Counted from the stretch's first letter, positions 25,432 to 36,522 are shown. The stretch is 64,000 nt of DNA from Erysipelotrichaceae bacterium 66202529 (GCA_017161075.1 CP046174.1:930001-994000); one strand, 5' to 3'. Translations and numbers: made by a program. The notes: generated from the letters alone by a model not told the origin.

Positions 25432-26742
25432 TTACACCACAAAATTATTGTAGATGGTTTCCACCGTTTTCTCATAATCCTTATTCTCCACACCGACGAT
25501 GATATTCATTTCATCTGTACCCTGCGCAATCATTCGGATATTGATATTGTTTTTTCCAAGCACTGCAAACAGCTTACCGCTGATACCTGGACGATACATC
25601 ATCTGACGGCCTACTGTTGCAATCAGGGAAATGTTATCAATAATTTTTATTTCATCCGCATTGCAGGCCTTTTTCATATCGCCTACCATATCATATATGA
25701 CATCCTTCACATCCTCGGAATTAACCACGATACTAAAGGAATCAATTCCACTCGGTATATGCTCAATGCTGATCCGGTAATTTTCGCATACCTCCAATGC
25801 ACGGCGGATGATACCGACTTCATCCGACATATGGTTCTTATAAATAGCGATTACAGTAAAATTTTTCTTCCCTGCAATACCAGTAATCATCTGTTCACTT
25901 GGATGGTCATCCTTTTCCACGATAATAGTTCCACCCTCCTCCGGATGATTGGTATTCAGGATATTGATCGGAATGTTTTTTTCCTTAACCGGGAAGATCG
26001 CTTCCTCATGCAAAACACTTGCGCCCATATAAGACAGCTCACGCAGCTCACTGTAGGTGATGGTGTTGATCCGCTTCGGGTGATGTACGATTCTTGGGTC
26101 TGCCATCAGAATACCGGAAACATCTGTCCAGTTTTCATACATATCCGCATTCAGGATATCTGCCAGTATCGAGCCGGTAATATCACTTCCCCCACGGGAC
26201 ATTGTACGCACTGTTCCATCCGGCAATGCCCCATAGAAGCCTGGAATAACAAAGCGGTCATGCTTTTTCATATAATTGTCCATGCGGTATTTGGTTGCAT
26301 CGAAATCAATTTTGCCATCGTAGCGAAACGTGATAATATCCTTTGCGTCCACAAACGGGAAGCTGAGGTATTCTGCCATCAGCTTTGCGGTCAGATATTC
26401 CCCGCGGGAAACCAGATAATCCGTGGACATGGTCTTATTCAGCTTTCCTTTCAGCTCATTGAGATCCTCCTCGATCGGATAGCTCAGACCCAGATCATTT
26501 TTGATTGAGAGAAAGCGCTCCTCAATCAAATGAAACAGGGAAAGATGGTCAACACTGTATTTTAAATGTGCTTCTATCAGATACAGCAGGTCAGTTACCT
26601 TGTTGTCCTTTTTGTGCTCACGTCCGGAGGCGCTGACGACAACAAAGCGCCGGGCAGGATCACTTTCTATAATATTTCTCACCTTGCGGAACTGCTGTGC
26701 ATTTGCAACCGAGGAACCGCCGAATTTTGTTATTTTGATCAT
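25432..26742 (-). CDS. lysC: aspartate kinase
   Basis: 436 aa, a single-function kinase. The catalytic ITKFGGSSVANA is at the N-terminus, with the GRGGSD-like TMSRGGSDITG and two C-terminal ACT domains that bind allosteric amino acids. The start at 26742 gives the usual MIKITKFGG N-terminus. A longer frame overlaps the end of hom and is rejected. The gene starts 4 nt after the hom stop, with its ribosome site GGGAGG inside hom. Lys or Thr feedback is likely but not shown by sequence. Confidence 0.95.
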   Translation of the reverse strand: MIKITKFGGSSVANAQQFRKVRNIIESDPARRFVVVSASGREHKKDNKVTDLLYLIEAHLKYSVDHLSLFHLIEERFLSIKNDLGLSYPIEEDLNELKGKLNKTMSTDYLVSRGEYLTAKLMAEYLSFPFVDAKDIITFRYDGKIDFDATKYRMDNYMKKHDRFVIPGFYGALPDGTVRTMSRGGSDITGSILADILNADMYENWTDVSGILMADPRIVHHPKRINTITYSELRELSYMGASVLHEEAIFPVKEKNIPINILNTNHPEEGGTIIVEKDDHPSEQMITGIAGKKNFTVIAIYKNHMSDEVGIIRRALEVCENYRISIEHIPSGIDSFSIVVNSEDVKDVIYDMVGDMKKACNADEIKIIDNISLIATVGRQMMYRPGISGKLFAVLGKNNINIRMIAQGTDEMNIIVGVENKDYEKTVETIYNNFVV

Positions 26743-26746
26743 AGTG

Positions 26747-27928
26747 CTAGTCATCCTCCCTTTCATAGATGCTTGCCATAAATGCATGATTGTCCAGCTT
26801 CAGCATCCGTTCCATCACCTGATGCATCTCATATACCTCCGCCTTCTGTATATGCAGATACTCCTGCCCCTCAAAGACTTTTACTTCATAGCTGAAATCC
26901 TGCAGCTCATTGCGCGCCGCTTCGTCAACACGCAGGATATAATCCCGCAGACAAAGCGTTTCATCATAAACCATCGTATGGGTAAAGGCAGGATCCATGT
27001 GCGTAACACCTTCGTTAAGGTCAATCAGATCCTGGACGATGGCATTGGCAGTGGGCAGCTTTCCGGCTCCCTGTCCGAAAAATTTTAAATCTCCAATCGT
27101 TTTACCATGCAGAGTTATCAGATTGTAGTTATCCTGTGTATTGCTTTCCAGTGAGCCTGCTTCAAACAGCACCGGCTCCACCACACAGCCGTAACGATTC
27201 TGATTGCGGCGGGTTTTGGCAATCAGCCGGACAGCATAGCCAAGGGATGAGAAATAGGATACATCCTCCTTGGTAATATTGCGGATACCAAATACCGGGA
27301 AGGTATCCGGCACGTGGAAATCATATGCAAGGCTGGCAGAGATACGCAGCTTATTACAAATATCATAACCGTCGATATCTGCACTAGGATCAGCCTCTGC
27401 ATAGCCCAGCTCCTGTGCCTCCTTCAAAATATCTTCAAAGGATGCGTGATAGCGCTGCATGTGATCCAGAATATAATTGCTTGTCCCATTGAAAATCCCG
27501 TGTATGCGGTCAACCTCATCAATACGCATCGCCTTTGCCAGACCTTCGATCCATGGAATACCGCCGCCGGTGCTTGCCTCATAGTAAATTCGGACATTGT
27601 GTTCTCTTGCGGTATCCGTAAACTCCTTCAGATAAGCGGCAATTACCGCTTTGTTGGCAGTAACGACATGCTTACCGCTTTTCAGGGCCTGCAGAATATA
27701 CGTATGCGCAGGCTCAAGACCTCCCATAGTTTCTACAACAACATCCACATCTGCATCATCCAGAATGGTCTGTATATCATCACACATATAAGGAAGAGTT
27801 TTCTCTTTCCCCTTGCGGATCAGTATATAGGATACGTGTAACTGTTTTGTGCTATTTGTTACCGCGTGATCGATAATTTCTTTTACCCCAGAGCCGACGG
27901 TTCCATAACCGAGTATTGCTATATTCAT
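26747..27928 (-). CDS. hom: homoserine dehydrogenase
   Basis: 393 aa. The NAD(P)-binding GYGTVGSGV is at the N-terminus, with VTANKAVIA and the catalytic-domain NGTSNYIL and EAQELGYAEADPSADIDGYD motifs. A C-terminal ACT-like region is present. It converts aspartate semialdehyde to homoserine. The start at 27928 has AGAGGAGG before it. A longer frame would cross the promoter and the thrC leader. It is first in the operon with lysC and asd, and divergent from thrC. Confidence 0.95.
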   Translation of the reverse strand: MNIAILGYGTVGSGVKEIIDHAVTNSTKQLHVSYILIRKGKEKTLPYMCDDIQTILDDADVDVVVETMGGLEPAHTYILQALKSGKHVVTANKAVIAAYLKEFTDTAREHNVRIYYEASTGGGIPWIEGLAKAMRIDEVDRIHGIFNGTSNYILDHMQRYHASFEDILKEAQELGYAEADPSADIDGYDICNKLRISASLAYDFHVPDTFPVFGIRNITKEDVSYFSSLGYAVRLIAKTRRNQNRYGCVVEPVLFEAGSLESNTQDNYNLITLHGKTIGDLKFFGQGAGKLPTANAIVQDLIDLNEGVTHMDPAFTHTMVYDETLCLRDYILRVDEAARNELQDFSYEVKVFEGQEYLHIQKAEVYEMHQVMERMLKLDNHAFMASIYEREDD

Positions 27929-27973
27929 GTGAATCCTCCTCTTTAAATTTTTGTGTCTTTGTTTCAAAAACAC

Positions 27974-28002
27974 TTGTTTTTTTATTGCGAACATTGTATC
28001 AT
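27974..28002 (+). promoter_or_regulatory. thrC promoter
   Basis: TTGTTT, 17-nt spacer, TATCAT. Its -10 overlaps the -10 of the divergent hom promoter. Confidence 0.55.
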
Positions 28003-28021
28003 AGTAAAAAAAGAATTGCAA
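27993..28021 (-). promoter_or_regulatory. hom promoter
   Basis: On the minus strand: TTGCAA, 17-nt spacer, TACAAT. It shares bases with the thrC -10. Confidence 0.6.
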
Positions 28022-28046
28022 GACGAAAAAAGAAGGAGATTTGAAC

Positions 28047-29532
<1,486 letters not shown>

Positions 29533-29540
<8 letters not shown>

Positions 29541-30414
29541 GGTACGTGTACCGGCAACAAGTGCCAATCTGGGTGTCGGCTATGACTGTATGGGACTTGC
29601 ATTAGACGATTACGCAACAGTGACCTTTGAGGTAATTGCACATGGTCTGGAAATTCTTGGCTGTGAGGAGGCCTATTGCAATGAGGATAACCTGTTTTAT
29701 CAGGCGTTTCTGGAAGGCTTGAAATATATGAATGAAACAGTTCCCGGTATTCGGATCACGGTGGATACCGATATTCCCTATGCTAGGGGGCTAGGCAGCA
29801 GCGCCACCTGCATTGTTGCAGGACTGGCAGGTGCTAATGCGCTCTTTCAAAATCGCATGAACCGTTATGAGCTGTTTGACCTGGCAACCCGTATGGAGGG
29901 ACATCCGGATAATATAGCACCGGCAATTTTCGGGGGACTGTGTGTTTCCTTCATGGAGGAAGGAAAACCGAATATGATCCGTTACGGCGTGAAGCGTGAC
30001 CTGCAGTTTGTGACGATGATTCCGGATTATGAGGTCAGCACTAAGTCTGCGCGGGAAGTGCTTCCAAACAATATGAGCTATGCACAGGCGGTTTACCAGA
30101 TGGGACGCTGTGCTGCTTTAGCAAAGGCGATAGAAATCGGAAATGCGATGATTATGAAAAGGGCCTGTACAGATCAAATGCAGGAGCCTTACCGTAAGGA
30201 ACTGATTCCGGAATATGCCGATGTAAATAAGCTGTGTGAGGATGCCGGCATGATTACCATGTATATATCCGGGAGCGGTTCAACCATGATCGCCCTGACC
30301 CAGGAGGAGACTGATGCAGGCGTGTTAGCGGAAACCATAAAAAAACGATATCCGACCTGGGATGTACGAATTCTGAAGGCAACCTATGATGGTGTTCAAA
30401 GCGAGGTGTGCTGA
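29533..30414 (+). CDS. thrB: homoserine kinase
   Basis: 293 aa GHMP kinase. VPATSANLGVGYD is at the N-terminus, the ATP loop is ARGLGSSATCIVAG, and the C-terminal motif is SGSGSTMIAL. It makes phosphohomoserine for ThrC. The ATG at 29533 has AAGGAGATG upstream and overlaps the thrC stop. Confidence 0.96.
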
Positions 30415-30848
30415 TGGAAAAATATTATATTGTAGACAGTACGATTCTGCCGGATGTACTCGATAAGGTGATCGAAGCACGGACACTGCTGCAAAACGGG
30501 GAAGTGAAGCAGGTGAGTGAAGCCGTTAAACGGGTTGGAATCAGTCGGGGAACCTATTATAAATATAAAGATTATGTCTTTCTGCCTGCGCAGGGGATGA
30601 GTGAGCGAAAGGCTGTTATTTCCTTGATGCTGCATCATGACAAAGGAATCCTTTCTGAGGTACTGAATACCATGTCCAGCGTAAATGCAAATATATTAAC
30701 GATCAATCAGAATATACCGATCCATGAATGGGCATCTGTTGTATTATCCTTCGATTTGTGTGAGATGGCGGTATCCATTGATGAATTGATGGAACGTCTG
30801 CGCACCTGCCGCGGTGTCAGTAATTTGCGTCTGATTGCCGTTGAATAA
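30414..30848 (+). CDS. ACT-domain protein (PheB-like, UPF0735)
   Basis: 144 aa. The N-terminal ~60 residues include a helix-turn-helix-like stretch (VSEAVKRVGISRGTYYKYK). The C-terminal half is an ACT domain (LMLHHDKGILSEVLNTMSS). ACT domains bind amino acids. It is the last gene of the thr operon and overlaps the thrB stop (TGATG), so it may sense threonine or homoserine. That role is inference. Confidence 0.85.
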   Translation: MEKYYIVDSTILPDVLDKVIEARTLLQNGEVKQVSEAVKRVGISRGTYYKYKDYVFLPAQGMSERKAVISLMLHHDKGILSEVLNTMSSVNANILTINQNIPIHEWASVVLSFDLCEMAVSIDELMERLRTCRGVSNLRLIAVE

Positions 30849-30892
30849 GGAGTGTAAAAGCTGAGCTGATTGCTTATGTGAGGAATCATGAG

Positions 30893-30912
30893 GCGGGGAA
30901 ACCCGCTTTTTC
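30893..30912 (+). terminator. terminator of the thr operon
   Basis: GCGGG-GAAA-CCCGC followed by TTTTT, a classic stable tetraloop terminator. Confidence 0.9.
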
Positions 30913-31117
30913 TTTAGTCTGTGTAAATTTTTACTGATGATATTCCTCTCATTTTTTATGGGCGCTTCACCTTATATGTGTGTGTTTCATGTTCAAGCAG
31001 CCGTTTATGCGCAGCTTTCTTTCTGATAATTTGCAATATTATAAAAAAAGGTGATTTTCTTTTTTTCTGAAATATGGTACGATATAAAAAGTCATTTAAA
31101 TATATAAGGAGTATCCT

Positions 31118-31840
31118 ATGAAACAGCTGTTAGAAAAACTAACGACATTGGCGGCATACACTGCCGCTGTCTGCACAATCGTAATTTTGCTGGTTACGAG
31201 CATAAATATAAACTGCTTTGATAAGGATTTTTATAAAACGGAATATGCTTCACTGGAAACTGCACAATCTCTTGGCATGACAGAGAAAGACCTCAATAAG
31301 GCGACGGATGCATTGCTGGATTATCTGCAGGATCGACGAGATAATATCAATGTTACCGTAGCTGTTAAGGGAACGGAAACCAAGGCATTTAACGCAAGAG
31401 AATCTTCTCATATGGTGGACGTGCGTACATTGTATCATTTTGCTATGGTATTAAGAAATGTAGCTATAATCCTGCTGGTGGCTTCTCTGGTCTATATGGC
31501 GGTGCGTTTAAAGGGCGGCATGCTGACGATTTTCAGTATCAATTACATGAAAACCGCAATCCTGGCAGCCGTATTCTTTGCGATGCTGGCAGGCTGGGCT
31601 TATGTTGATTTTGATGCCTTTTGGACGACCTTCCATAAGCTTGCTTTCCGCAATGATCTGTGGCTGCTGAATCCGGATACGGATTTAATGATCAACCTTT
31701 TTCCTGCAGAATTCTTTTCCACCATGGTCTTTCGTATTGTAGGTATGTTTGCGACCGGATTTATTGGATTATTCGTTCTCTGTTATCTGTTCCTGAGACA
31801 TCAGCTGCATAAGCTGCATGGTGAGCTTCATCATGAGTAA
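31118..31840 (+). CDS. DUF1461 (TIGR01906) integral membrane protein
   Basis: 240 aa with four transmembrane segments (about 12-32, 105-128, 143-163 and 205-228) and an extracellular loop after the first. The LTIFSINYMKTAILAAV and DFDAFWTTFHKLAFRND motifs match the DUF1461 family, whose function is unknown. AAGGAG precedes the ATG. It overlaps the next gene, maf, by 8 nt. Confidence 0.85.
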   Translation: MKQLLEKLTTLAAYTAAVCTIVILLVTSININCFDKDFYKTEYASLETAQSLGMTEKDLNKATDALLDYLQDRRDNINVTVAVKGTETKAFNARESSHMVDVRTLYHFAMVLRNVAIILLVASLVYMAVRLKGGMLTIFSINYMKTAILAAVFFAMLAGWAYVDFDAFWTTFHKLAFRNDLWLLNPDTDLMINLFPAEFFSTMVFRIVGMFATGFIGLFVLCYLFLRHQLHKLHGELHHE

Positions 31841-32405
31841 GCGGCGGCTCATTTTAGCCAGTGCTTCTCCAAGGCGGCAGGAGCTGTTACAGGATATCGG
31901 CTATCCTTTTGATATTGTAACGGCAGATTGCGAGGAAACGTTTGATCATACTGCCTCAGTTTTTTCTGCTATTGAACAGATTGCGCTGGTTAAGGCACGC
32001 ACTGTTTGGGAGCATCATCCTGAAGCGGTGGTTCTTGGAGCGGATACAATGGTCTGTTATGAAAATCAGATGATGGGGAAGCCGCGAAGCCGTGAAGATG
32101 CATACCATATGCTGAAGCAGCTTAGTGGCAGGACGCATACCGTAATCAGTGGTGTTGCCATCGTATGGAAAGGAAAGGCGGAATTGTTTCACGAAGAAAC
32201 AAGCGTTACCTTTTATGACCTCGATGAGGATTTGCTTATGAAATATCTCGACAGCAGTGAACCGTATGACAAAGCAGGAGCTTATGGCATTCAGGGGATG
32301 GGGAAATTGTTTGTCAGAGAAATTCACGGTGATTATTTCAATGTTATGGGACTGCCTGTTGCGGCTGTATACCGGCGCATAAAACCATATCTGGAAAAAA
32401 ATTAA
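31833..32405 (+). CDS. maf: Maf-family nucleotide pyrophosphatase
   Basis: 190 aa. The signature LILASASPRRQELL is at the N-terminus, with GADTMV and the TYDKAG-like EPYDKAGAYGIQG motif. The family hydrolyses non-canonical nucleoside triphosphates and affects cell division. The ATG at 31833 lies inside the end of the DUF1461 gene. Confidence 0.95.
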   Translation: MSKRRLILASASPRRQELLQDIGYPFDIVTADCEETFDHTASVFSAIEQIALVKARTVWEHHPEAVVLGADTMVCYENQMMGKPRSREDAYHMLKQLSGRTHTVISGVAIVWKGKAELFHEETSVTFYDLDEDLLMKYLDSSEPYDKAGAYGIQGMGKLFVREIHGDYFNVMGLPVAAVYRRIKPYLEKN

Positions 32406-32422
32406 AAAAATCTGTTTTATGG

Positions 32423-32451
32423 TTGAAAAATTTTGTAATGCCTATTATAAT
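32423..32451 (+). promoter_or_regulatory. tRNA-Thr promoter
   Basis: TTGAAA, 17-nt spacer, TATAAT, 28 nt before the tRNA. Confidence 0.8.
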
Positions 32452-32479
32452 ATAATAGCTTTCCAATCATAAAGCATAT

Positions 32480-32553
32480 GCCGGTATAGTATAGTGGTAA
32501 TACAGAGCAATGGTAATGCTCAGCGCTCAGTTCAATTCTGGGTACCGGCACCA
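32480..32553 (+). tRNA. tRNA-Thr (anticodon GGT)
   Basis: 74 nt with encoded CCA. The acceptor is GCCGGTA/TACCGGC, the D stem GTAT/ATAC, the anticodon stem GAGCA/TGCTC carries loop ATGGTAA (anticodon GGT), and the T stem CTCAG/CTGGG carries loop TTCAATT. Confidence 0.92.
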
Positions 32554-32564
32554 TAAAGTTATTT

Positions 32565-32589
32565 AAGCCTTGTTTAAAGGCTTTTTTTA
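32565..32589 (+). terminator. terminator of tRNA-Thr
   Basis: AGCCTT / AAGGCT stem then T7. A degraded copy follows at about 32651-32676 (AAGCCTTTC and AAGGTTTTTT). Confidence 0.85.
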
Positions 32590-32679
32590 ATACCCAGTAA
32601 TTTCCGTACCCCCTCATATACCTCTTTTTTGCGGTTGATTTGATATTTAAGCCTTTCTTTAAGGTTTTTTATACCATGA

Positions 32680-33200
32680 AATAAAAGTGACGTAAGATAA
32701 GACGAAAAAGGTGCTTTACTTATGAGCGTATATGGTCTACCCTATGGTTGCAGAGGTGATTTGATTGTTTTATGGCATGAATATCTCTTATTTGATGATT
32801 TTTTATCCTAACAATATGATTGCATGAGATACTATTCATGGCAGCTATATAATTTATGCCTCTTTTTTCTTTACGTTTTGCTGCCAGCTTTCATTTCGGT
32901 GGGAGTTTTTCATGACGATAAAATAACGGAAATTTTAACATTATTAAAACAAAAGGGCCTGTAATGCTTGCTAAAACAGTTATGGATAAAACCTTATATA
33001 TATGATAGCTAAAGCAATTATCGCTGTATATATGTAGATAGTTTTCTGGATACCAGTATTAGTAAAACGATGAAGCCTTTTTTTAATGCTTTTATTTACA
33101 CTCTGAAATACCTGTATATGCGTAGTATCTCATCGGAAGCATATTAAATAAGACAAACACAGACTGCTTGTAAGCTGATTGAATATTACTTAGGAAGGGA
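32680..33200. other. gene-free spacer
   Basis: About 520 bp, AT-rich. No supported frame or RNA seen. Confidence 0.5.
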
Positions 33201-33212
33201 TACTGAATGGTT

Positions 33213-34049
33213 TTACTTTTTTAGCTTTTTTCCACAATATGGACAATACTGCAGATCGTCTGCATCGCTTTGCTTTTCTTCATCCAGATCTTCATTAAAC
33301 CCTGCACTTATAATTCCTGTGGGTACAGCAACAATGCCGATACCCAAAATTGCTATAAATGCGCTTAATATCTTTCCCATAATTGTAATGGGATATATAT
33401 CGCCATATCCGACGGTAGTCAAGGTGGCGATTGACCACCATAAGCCAGAGAATGCATTAGAAAAAACAGTCGGCTGTGCATCATGTTCGAAGAAATATAT
33501 AATGATAGAAGAAATCAGCATTAGTACTGCAACAACCGTTATGGATGATACCAGCTGCTCTTTCTTTCTCTTTAATACATTTACTATAATTGTTAATGCA
33601 GTAAAATATCTGCCTGATTTAAAAATACGAAACATACGAAATAGCCGCAATGCTCTAAGGGAACGAAGGTCTACATTTGTGATAAACGGTAAATAAAATG
33701 GCAGTATGGATATAAAATCTATTAGTGCCAGAAATGAAAAAATATATTTAACTCTAGACATAATGATACCTTTATCAGGAAATACTATATCGGCTGTCCA
33801 TACTCTGGCGATATATTCAAAAGTAAATGCTGTGATGGAAACATATTCTAACCTCGTAAGCCACCATGAGACAGTGCTAGGTACATTGTCAAAGGTTGAA
33901 ATAATGACGCTGATAATGCTGATAATGATAAGAGCCATCATAAATAAATCAAATATTTTGCTGGGCATATAGGAACCATCATCAACCGTGATTATTTGAA
34001 AGGTTCTTTGCTTCACTTTTCTATAGAATTTACTATTTTTAGTTTTCAT
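33213..34049 (-). CDS. voltage-gated K+ channel with C-terminal zinc ribbon
   Basis: 278 aa. S1-S4 occupy roughly residues 25-155, with an S4 sensor in RSLRALRLFRMFRIF (Arg every third position). The pore has selectivity filter TVGYGD, followed by S6 with GIGIVAVPTGIISAGF. The C-terminal tail carries CPYCGKK, half of a zinc ribbon, common in the bacterial 'ion transporter' family. The start at 34049 follows TTGGAGG. It is a single gene with no clear partner. Confidence 0.9.
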   Translation of the reverse strand: MKTKNSKFYRKVKQRTFQIITVDDGSYMPSKIFDLFMMALIIISIISVIISTFDNVPSTVSWWLTRLEYVSITAFTFEYIARVWTADIVFPDKGIIMSRVKYIFSFLALIDFISILPFYLPFITNVDLRSLRALRLFRMFRIFKSGRYFTALTIIVNVLKRKKEQLVSSITVVAVLMLISSIIIYFFEHDAQPTVFSNAFSGLWWSIATLTTVGYGDIYPITIMGKILSAFIAILGIGIVAVPTGIISAGFNEDLDEEKQSDADDLQYCPYCGKKLKK

Positions 34050-34316
34050 AATAACCTCCAATATGTTTAACATATGTAGTATACCATACTAGTTAATCAG
34101 TATATACCTGGTTCTAAACGAAAGCTGAGTAAATGATTAAAGCATATCAATGTATTTCATACTTGTTTTTTGCTATACTGAATACAGTCATTTCACGAAT
34201 TCATTTCCTCACCGAAAACGAACGTGGAATGACTTTTTCTATGGAAAATTGAAAAAGATAGCAGAGAATGATTATTCTGTGGTAAAATAATACCAGAAAG
34301 CGAGGTGTTGCAATTC

Positions 34317-34751
34317 ATGAAGAAAGTGCTGCTCAGTCTGTTATGCGCCATATTCCTGCTGCAGGGATGTAGTAAACAAAATGAGGGAGAACCGATTGAA
34401 CTAACAGCGCAGGAAGTGCTGGTCAGACTCCAGGATCCGAAAAAAAATTCCTTCATGCTGTACATCACCTCGGAAAATTGCTATTCCTGTGATGAATATG
34501 AAAAAATAATACAGGAAATAGAAGAGGAAACACCGTTTGAAATCTACTATCTGAAAATGGATACAAATGAAGAGGATACGGATGTCAAACGCTCACTTGA
34601 AGAACTGCAAATTACGACAGGAAATATACAGAGCCTGCCGTCTACCTTTTATTTTTATCAGGGAAGTCTGTTGCCTGAAAATAAAAAAGAAGGGTATCTG
34701 GAAAAGAAGGACTTGTTAAAATGGTTGAACGATCTGCATTTACTACATTAA
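34317..34751 (+). CDS. thioredoxin-fold lipoprotein
   Basis: 144 aa. The signal peptide has lipobox LLQGC (Cys18). A C-x2-C pair (ENCYSCDEYE) follows a short strand, then KMDTNEEDTD and a cis-Pro-like SLPSTFYFY, all typical of thioredoxin-fold proteins. It is probably membrane-anchored outside the cell and acts in thiol-disulfide exchange. GCGAGGTG precedes the ATG. Its end overlaps the next gene by 31 nt. Confidence 0.8.
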   Translation: MKKVLLSLLCAIFLLQGCSKQNEGEPIELTAQEVLVRLQDPKKNSFMLYITSENCYSCDEYEKIIQEIEEETPFEIYYLKMDTNEEDTDVKRSLEELQITTGNIQSLPSTFYFYQGSLLPENKKEGYLEKKDLLKWLNDLHLLH

Positions 34752-35530
34752 ATCAAGAACCTGCCACGGTATCTTCAAAGGAAGAAATCGTACAGCAGCT
34801 GACATCATTAGGAATCCAGAAGGGCATGGTACTTCTGGTGCAGGCAGACCCAAAAAGACTTGGCTATCTGATTGGCGGAGAACAGGCGCTGATTGAAGCA
34901 CTCATGGAAACAGTAGGCTATGAGGGTACACTCGTTGTCGCAACCTTTACTCCGCAGCTATTGGATCCCTCCTGTCAAAAGGAGAGTGTCGAGCGTATAT
35001 ATTGGGATGATGTACGTGGCTCTGCTTTTCCATTTGACAGAAAACTGACGCCGCCCCGCGATGCATTTGCTTTGCAGTTTTTGCGTAATGAAGGAATCGT
35101 GCGCTCCTACCACCCATTATACAGCTTTGCCGCCTGGGGGAAATACGCCAAACTGATTTGTGATCGTCATCCTCTGCATTTCGGGCTAAGCAAGGATTCT
35201 CCTCTCGGGAAAATTGTGGAATTCAATGGCTATACTGTCCTGCTTGGATGTGAGTACGAGAACTGCTGCATGTTTCATTTAGCTCGCTATTCCGGAGATC
35301 AATTACCGATTCGCCTGGTCAGTGCACCGATTGAAAATAACAAGCAGACAATGTGGAAGGATATGCTGGATTTGGATTATCAGACAAAAAACTTCTCCGA
35401 AATAGGAGAAGTGATGGAGGAACGCAGTGTTGTAAAAACCTCTTATATCGGGAACGGACGCTGCCGTATGTTTTCTGCCAGAGAAGCGATTACACTGGCA
35501 ACAGCCTATTTCCACATTCATAAGGATTGA
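34721..35530 (+). CDS. AAC(3)-family N-acetyltransferase
   Basis: 269 aa. The family pattern is clear: GIQKGMVLLVQADPKRLG at the N-terminus, then EALMETVGYEGTLVVATFT, and the signature HPLYSFAAWG. Proteins of this fold acetylate aminoglycosides or, in many gut Firmicutes, other amines. Sequence alone does not show resistance. It starts inside the end of the thioredoxin-fold gene with an AAGAAGGAC ribosome site. Its 3' end overlaps the convergent fRMsr gene by 13 nt. Confidence 0.8.
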   Translation: MVERSAFTTLNQEPATVSSKEEIVQQLTSLGIQKGMVLLVQADPKRLGYLIGGEQALIEALMETVGYEGTLVVATFTPQLLDPSCQKESVERIYWDDVRGSAFPFDRKLTPPRDAFALQFLRNEGIVRSYHPLYSFAAWGKYAKLICDRHPLHFGLSKDSPLGKIVEFNGYTVLLGCEYENCCMFHLARYSGDQLPIRLVSAPIENNKQTMWKDMLDLDYQTKNFSEIGEVMEERSVVKTSYIGNGRCRMFSAREAITLATAYFHIHKD

Positions 35531-35970
35531 AGCAGGATGGCGGCTGCCTTTTCGAGATAATGCTGATCGACTGCATCAAATCTTGAAAATATCGGAGAAT
35601 CAATATCCAGGACACCCAGCAGGGTGTCTTCTTTTATAAGCGGTATAACGATTTCTGAATTACTGGCACTGTCACAGGCAATATGATTCACAAACTCATG
35701 TACATTATCTACCCGCTGTGTACACCTGCTTTCTGCACAAACACCACAAACACCTTTGCCCAACGGGATATGCATGCAGGCAACCATGCCTTGAAACGGT
35801 CCAAGGATCAATTCCTTATTTTTAAATAAATAAAAGCCTGCCCAATTCAGCTCAGGAAGCTCTGCGAATAACAGGGCAGACATATTTGCCATATTGGCAA
35901 TCATATCATGCTCTCCCTCCAGGACTGCACATAGCTGCTGAAGGATTCGCTCATATTGTTTTTCTTTCAT
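35518..35970 (-). CDS. msrC: free methionine-R-sulfoxide reductase (GAF domain)
   Basis: 150 aa GAF-domain enzyme. The three redox cysteines are Cys65, Cys75 and Cys99, with the 10- and 24-residue spacing of known fRMsr enzymes. The family motifs GKGVCG and HIACDSASNSEIVIPL are intact. It reduces free Met-R-sulfoxide with thioredoxin. The ATG at 35970 follows GTGAGGTG, and an upstream GTG is weaker. Confidence 0.92.
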   Translation of the reverse strand: MKEKQYERILQQLCAVLEGEHDMIANMANMSALLFAELPELNWAGFYLFKNKELILGPFQGMVACMHIPLGKGVCGVCAESRCTQRVDNVHEFVNHIACDSASNSEIVIPLIKEDTLLGVLDIDSPIFSRFDAVDQHYLEKAAAILLQSL

Positions 35971-36037
35971 ATAAAACACCTCACTTTTTATGAGGATATC
36001 GTATCATGATTTTAAGAAAAGAAAAAGGAGTTATCCA

Positions 36038-36319
36038 TTAAGATAACTCACTTTCACTTTTTGAAAATTTAGTATATGCCTTAGAAATATTCTTAGCGGA
36101 ATCCGGTGTCATCTTATACCAGCCCTGTGCGCTCATCATGTTGTATACATCACGCTGCAAAGTTGATACGCAGGTATAAACCTCATCAATTTTTTCGAAT
36201 AATTCATCGTTGCTTGCTTCCTGTGTAAATGTATTTAGCTCTGCTTTCATATGCTTTAATGTTACCAGCAGATTGGTAGCGATGTCCTTATCGCCGTAGC
36301 TTTTTGATTTTGCTGCCAT
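36038..36319 (-). CDS. CotF-like spore coat family protein
   Basis: 93 aa, mostly helical. The segment DVYNMMSAQGWYKMTP near the C-terminus is typical of coat F-type proteins in spore formers. It lies 1 nt after a second small helical protein, so the two form an operon. A coat role is by family only. Confidence 0.8.
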   Translation of the reverse strand: MAAKSKSYGDKDIATNLLVTLKHMKAELNTFTQEASNDELFEKIDEVYTCVSTLQRDVYNMMSAQGWYKMTPDSAKNISKAYTKFSKSESELS

Positions 36320-36320
36320 A

Positions 36321-36521
36321 TTACTTAGCCTCGCTTTCCAGGATTTCCAGTAATGTCTGGTAATGCTCCTTTAATTTTTCCTGTACATTTTCAAAACAGC
36401 TCTTTACTTCCTCACTTTGAATCATTGTGATATCATTGGCAACACGTTTATTTAAAACAAGTGTCTGATCCAGGATATCTTCCATATACAATACGTCTTT
36501 AGGTGTCAGCATAGTGTTCAC
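36321..36521 (-). CDS. small helical partner of the CotF-like protein
   Basis: 66 aa from GTG 36521, or 63 aa from ATG 36512. It is a helical protein (LTPKDVLYMEDILDQ and KEHYQTLLEILES), similar in size to CotF-like partners. No good ribosome site lies directly before either start. A strong AAAGGAG lies about 30 nt upstream, separated by an 8-bp hairpin (36523-36549). Confidence 0.75.
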   Translation of the reverse strand: MNTMLTPKDVLYMEDILDQTLVLNKRVANDITMIQSEEVKSCFENVQEKLKEHYQTLLEILESEAK

Positions 36522-36522
36522 T

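Noticed and set aside
24459..26508. Plus-strand frames over asd and lysC (166 and 249 codons)
   Set aside because: Antisense shadows of strongly supported genes, rich in His and Cys and without domains.
34721..35530. Acquired aminoglycoside resistance gene
   Set aside because: The protein has the AAC(3) fold, but codon use matches its neighbours, it overlaps chromosomal genes on both sides, and no mobile sequence is present. Resistance cannot be claimed.
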